The notes under the pieces: generated by a model
What the model was told of the DNA's origin: nothing
The model's input: only the letters and a program-made list of their open reading frames with translations
The model's database searches: none
Shown: positions 7,317 through 8,996 of the stretch, piece after piece
Layout: each line of letters begins with the position of its first letter
Position numbering within the stretch: the first letter of the stretch is position 1
Made by a program: the position numbers and the translations under genes
Source: Acidobacteriota bacterium
Lineage (GTDB): Bacteria; Acidobacteriota; Terriglobia; Terriglobales; Acidobacteriaceae
Length of the DNA: 8,996 nt
Assembly: GCA_021810175.1 (NCBI GenBank)
Contig: JAJZJJ010000079.1
Coordinates: 1 to 8,996, forward strand
Reading direction: 5' to 3'

Positions 7317-7375
7317 GCGGAAGAGGGTGCAGCCGGCTCAGCAGATCCGGTGCACGAACTAAAACTTTGCACTTA
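7317..7375 (-). other. 59-base intergenic gap, no clear signal
   Basis: This is the largest gap in the cluster, between the ligase-like gene (TAG stop at 7378-7376) and the glycosyltransferase. On the minus strand it has no purine-rich ribosome site before ATG 7316 (the bases there are CTCTTCCGC), no terminator with a T-run, and no convincing -35/-10 pair. An imperfect inverted repeat around 7333-7350 (CCGG arms) is too weak to call. Confidence 0.4.
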
Positions 7376-8749
7376 CTAACAAAGAACACGGCGGAACCGG
7401 TATTGCGGTCCGGTTGCAGCCGGGACGGCATACGGTGCGGCCACGCGCACCGGCCGCAGGGCCTGGATCCATCCGGAGAGCAGGAAGAACAGCTGAAAGA
7501 CCTGCATTCCGAGAAAGACCGTGGTGAGCGTAAAGAGGAGCCCACCCAAAATGCCCATCAGAGCGAAGAGGAAGGCGCGATTGGCGGGGTTCCTCTCAGC
7601 CCGGGTGGCCAGAATCAAGGCGCGCACATTCTCCAGGTTCATGAGGAGAAAGAGCGCGAGTCCGACCAGGCCGTTGGTGACCGCCAGCAGCAGGTACTCG
7701 TCGTCGATGGAGTCGAGGCCATGGACTTTGGGGTACGCCGAACCACCCCAGCCCAGAAGAGGCCTTTCCATGACGACCGGCATGTAGTCCGGCAGAAGTT
7801 CGCGCCGGTAAACGGCATCCCGCTGCGCAACGGTATGTGCATCCTGGAGACTTCCAGAAGTATAGCGGGTAACCATGCCGTAACTCATTAAGAAAATGGC
7901 GAGGGCGGCGAAGGTAAGCTTCCAGGCGGCACGGCGGACGAAGCGCTGGCGGCCGACCCAGACAACGGCCACAGCGAAGAGGACGCCGAGCCATGGGCCT
8001 CGGGACTGCGTCATGAGCAGGCCGGCAATGAGGGCAGTGAGCGCCAGGGTGCGGAGCTCGACGGGCAGAAAGGCAACGATTCGGCGACGGCCCCAGCTGG
8101 GATAGGCGCGGCGGAGCCAGAGGCAGAGCACGATACCGGCAAGGAACATGAGGCCGCAGAGGATGGCATGGGCGTAGGGGCCGGCGATGCGACCGTATCC
8201 CCAGCGAAGCTGCTGCGCCCATTGAGGAACGGCCTGGCCGGGGAAGAAGTGCGACCAGAACTCCTGGGTGCTGCTGACGCCCTTATCAAAGTCGTAGACG
8301 CTGAAGACGGCGACGACGGCGAGCAAAACGATGAAGCGGGCGACGAATTTTAGCCGCAGGCCATACTTTTCCATCAGCAGACGGCCTGCCATATAGGGAA
8401 GGAGCGCGGTGCAGATGCCGTCGAAAAGGTCGAAGCCGCCCGTATGGCTGTTGGTGTGGAGGGTCTCGGAGATGGCGGACAGGACGATGAAAAGAATCAC
8501 CCAGAGATCGGCGCGACGGAGCGTCCAGCGCAGGCGGCGCTGGGCGAGGAGCACGATCATGGCAATGCCAAGGGGCAGAACAGCGGAATCGGCGAACGTG
8601 ATGGGCGGGATGTGTTTGATGCGGAGGACATAGTAGTCCGGCAGAAGCATCAGCGCGGGGAGCCAGACATTCATGAGCGCCGATGCAGCAGAACGCCGCG
8701 CCAGCAGGAAGCAGGCGGCGATTGCCGGAATGAGAATGACCATGTCCAT
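7376..8749 (-). CDS. O-antigen ligase/polymerase (WaaL/Wzy) family membrane protein
   Basis: 457 aa from ATG 8749, with about 12-13 predicted membrane helices. The family signature lies in its usual places: TQSRGPWLG (247-255) at the start of a helix; a large periplasmic loop (about 292-351) with VVMERPLLGWG (325-335); then SIDDEYLLLAVTNGLVGL (347-364) leading into the last helices. GPYAHA (190-195) replaces the more usual His/Asn-containing motif. Known role: either polymerises flipped repeat units (Wzy) or transfers them to an acceptor (WaaL); the two cannot be separated by sequence alone. A complete Wzx-Wza-Wzz set and no lipid A core genes here favour the polymerase role (inference). Start: ATG 8749 lies 10 bases after the upstream stop. 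GTG 8752, ATG 8743 and a longer start at 8815 (overlapping the previous gene) are alternatives, and none has an ideal ribosome site; GGAG is 15 bases from ATG 8749. Confidence 0.85.
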   Translation of the reverse strand: MDMVILIPAIAACFLLARRSAASALMNVWLPALMLLPDYYVLRIKHIPPITFADSAVLPLGIAMIVLLAQRRLRWTLRRADLWVILFIVLSAISETLHTNSHTGGFDLFDGICTALLPYMAGRLLMEKYGLRLKFVARFIVLLAVVAVFSVYDFDKGVSSTQEFWSHFFPGQAVPQWAQQLRWGYGRIAGPYAHAILCGLMFLAGIVLCLWLRRAYPSWGRRRIVAFLPVELRTLALTALIAGLLMTQSRGPWLGVLFAVAVVWVGRQRFVRRAAWKLTFAALAIFLMSYGMVTRYTSGSLQDAHTVAQRDAVYRRELLPDYMPVVMERPLLGWGGSAYPKVHGLDSIDDEYLLLAVTNGLVGLALFLLMNLENVRALILATRAERNPANRAFLFALMGILGGLLFTLTTVFLGMQVFQLFFLLSGWIQALRPVRVAAPYAVPAATGPQYRFRRVLC

Positions 8750-8759
8750 CACGAAATAG

Positions 8760-8996
8760 CTAGTCTCCGCTGACGTGCGCCAGGGCCTCGCGTTCGACCG
8801 AGGGAGCAAAGGCAATTCTGGAAACCGAAACCGGCGGACGGCGCGAAGGATGAGGCAGGGCCGGGACCGTTGTTGCCGGAGCCAGACGAGCGGCCAGAAC
8901 CTCGGCAGGCAGATGGCGGGCGAGCATCATGGCGTCCCGCAGGTAGCGGGGGGCCAGGCGGAAGGGCTCCTGCATGGTGCGGTAGAGCCATTCGAG
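8760..8996 (-). CDS. C-terminal fragment of a WecG/TagA/CpsF-type (GT26) glycosyltransferase (5' end beyond the window)
   Basis: Only the last 78 residues, ending at TAG 8762-8760, are present. The fragment opens with LEWLYRTMQEPFRLAPRYLRD, very close to the family's usual C-terminal pattern (G-L-E-W-L-x-R-L-x-Q-E-P-x-R-L-x-x-R-Y-L). Known role of the family: transfer of a sugar, often N-acetylmannosamine(-uronate) or glucose, from UDP-sugar to an undecaprenyl-linked acceptor early in teichoic acid, enterobacterial common antigen or exopolysaccharide assembly. The catalytic core is outside the window, so activity and sugar cannot be judged. After the signature comes an unusual Ala/Pro/Arg-rich tail of about 40 residues ending in HVSGD, probably disordered. 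A second open frame here (stop at 8749) is a shadow. Ten bases separate it from the ligase-like gene, consistent with one operon. Confidence 0.75.
   Translation of the reverse strand, partial: LEWLYRTMQEPFRLAPRYLRDAMMLARHLPAEVLAARLAPATTVPALPHPSRRPPVSVSRIAFAPSVEREALAHVSGD

Noticed and set aside
7333..7350. Imperfect inverted repeat with CCGG arms in the 59-base gap
   Set aside because: Only about six of eight arm positions pair and there is no following T-run, so neither a terminator nor an operator can be supported.
8750..8815. Start of the ligase-like gene at ATG 8815
   Set aside because: It would overlap the GT26 gene by 56 bases and add a polar Arg/Pro segment before the first membrane helix. 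The start just after the upstream stop is more natural, though not proven.
1..8996. CRISPR arrays, tRNA/rRNA genes, insertion sequences, attachment sites
   Set aside because: No regularly spaced direct repeats, no structural RNA sequence, no transposase and no terminal inverted repeats were seen; coding sequence fills nearly the whole window.

Overview
This GC-rich window is a single minus-strand cluster for building, exporting and length-controlling a surface or secreted polysaccharide by the Wzx/Wzy route. Every credible gene lies on the minus strand, so transcription runs from the right edge (8996) to the left edge (1). Two genes are cut by the window: the first one transcribed (right edge, only its C-terminus visible) and the last one (left edge, its C-terminus missing). 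An outer-membrane type export protein implies a diderm (Gram-negative type) bacterium. The protein style resembles Acidobacteriota, but that is an impression, not a demonstrated assignment; no rRNA or other marker gene is present.

Order in the direction of transcription: (1) 8996-8760, C-terminal fragment of a WecG/TagA/CpsF-type (GT26) glycosyltransferase; (2) 8749-7376, polytopic O-antigen ligase/polymerase family protein; (3) 7316-6117, membrane-anchored family-2 glycosyltransferase; (4) 6120-4456, Wzx-like polysaccharide flippase; (5) 4459-3404, Wza-like polysaccharide export protein with two SLBB domains; (6) 3363 to beyond 1, a very long Wzz/GumC-like chain-length regulator. Genes 3/4 and 4/5 overlap by ATGA, the 1/2 gap is 10 nt, and the 5/6 gap is 40 nt; only the 59-nt gap between genes 2 and 3 breaks the tight packing. 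This looks like one operon.

Inferred working model: glycosyltransferases (GT26, GT2) assemble a lipid-linked repeat unit at the inner membrane, the flippase turns it to the periplasm, the Wzy/ligase-family protein polymerises or transfers it, and the Wzz-like protein with the Wza-like channel controls length and exports the chain. No initiating phosphoglycosyltransferase is visible; it could lie outside the window.

The most unusual part is gene 6. It runs as one open frame for at least 1121 codons. Its N-terminal half is a normal Wzz/GNVR co-polymerase followed by a BY-kinase-like P-loop fold, but the Walker A and A' motifs are destroyed. It then continues into a proline-rich tail of at least 380 residues with no tyrosine, where a BY-kinase would have its phosphorylated tyrosine cluster. 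The tail carries two copies of a roughly 42-residue motif. This suggests a chain-length regulator that has lost kinase activity and gained a long cytoplasmic tail, possibly for protein interaction. Long open frames on the plus strand are codon-aligned antisense shadows and are not annotated.
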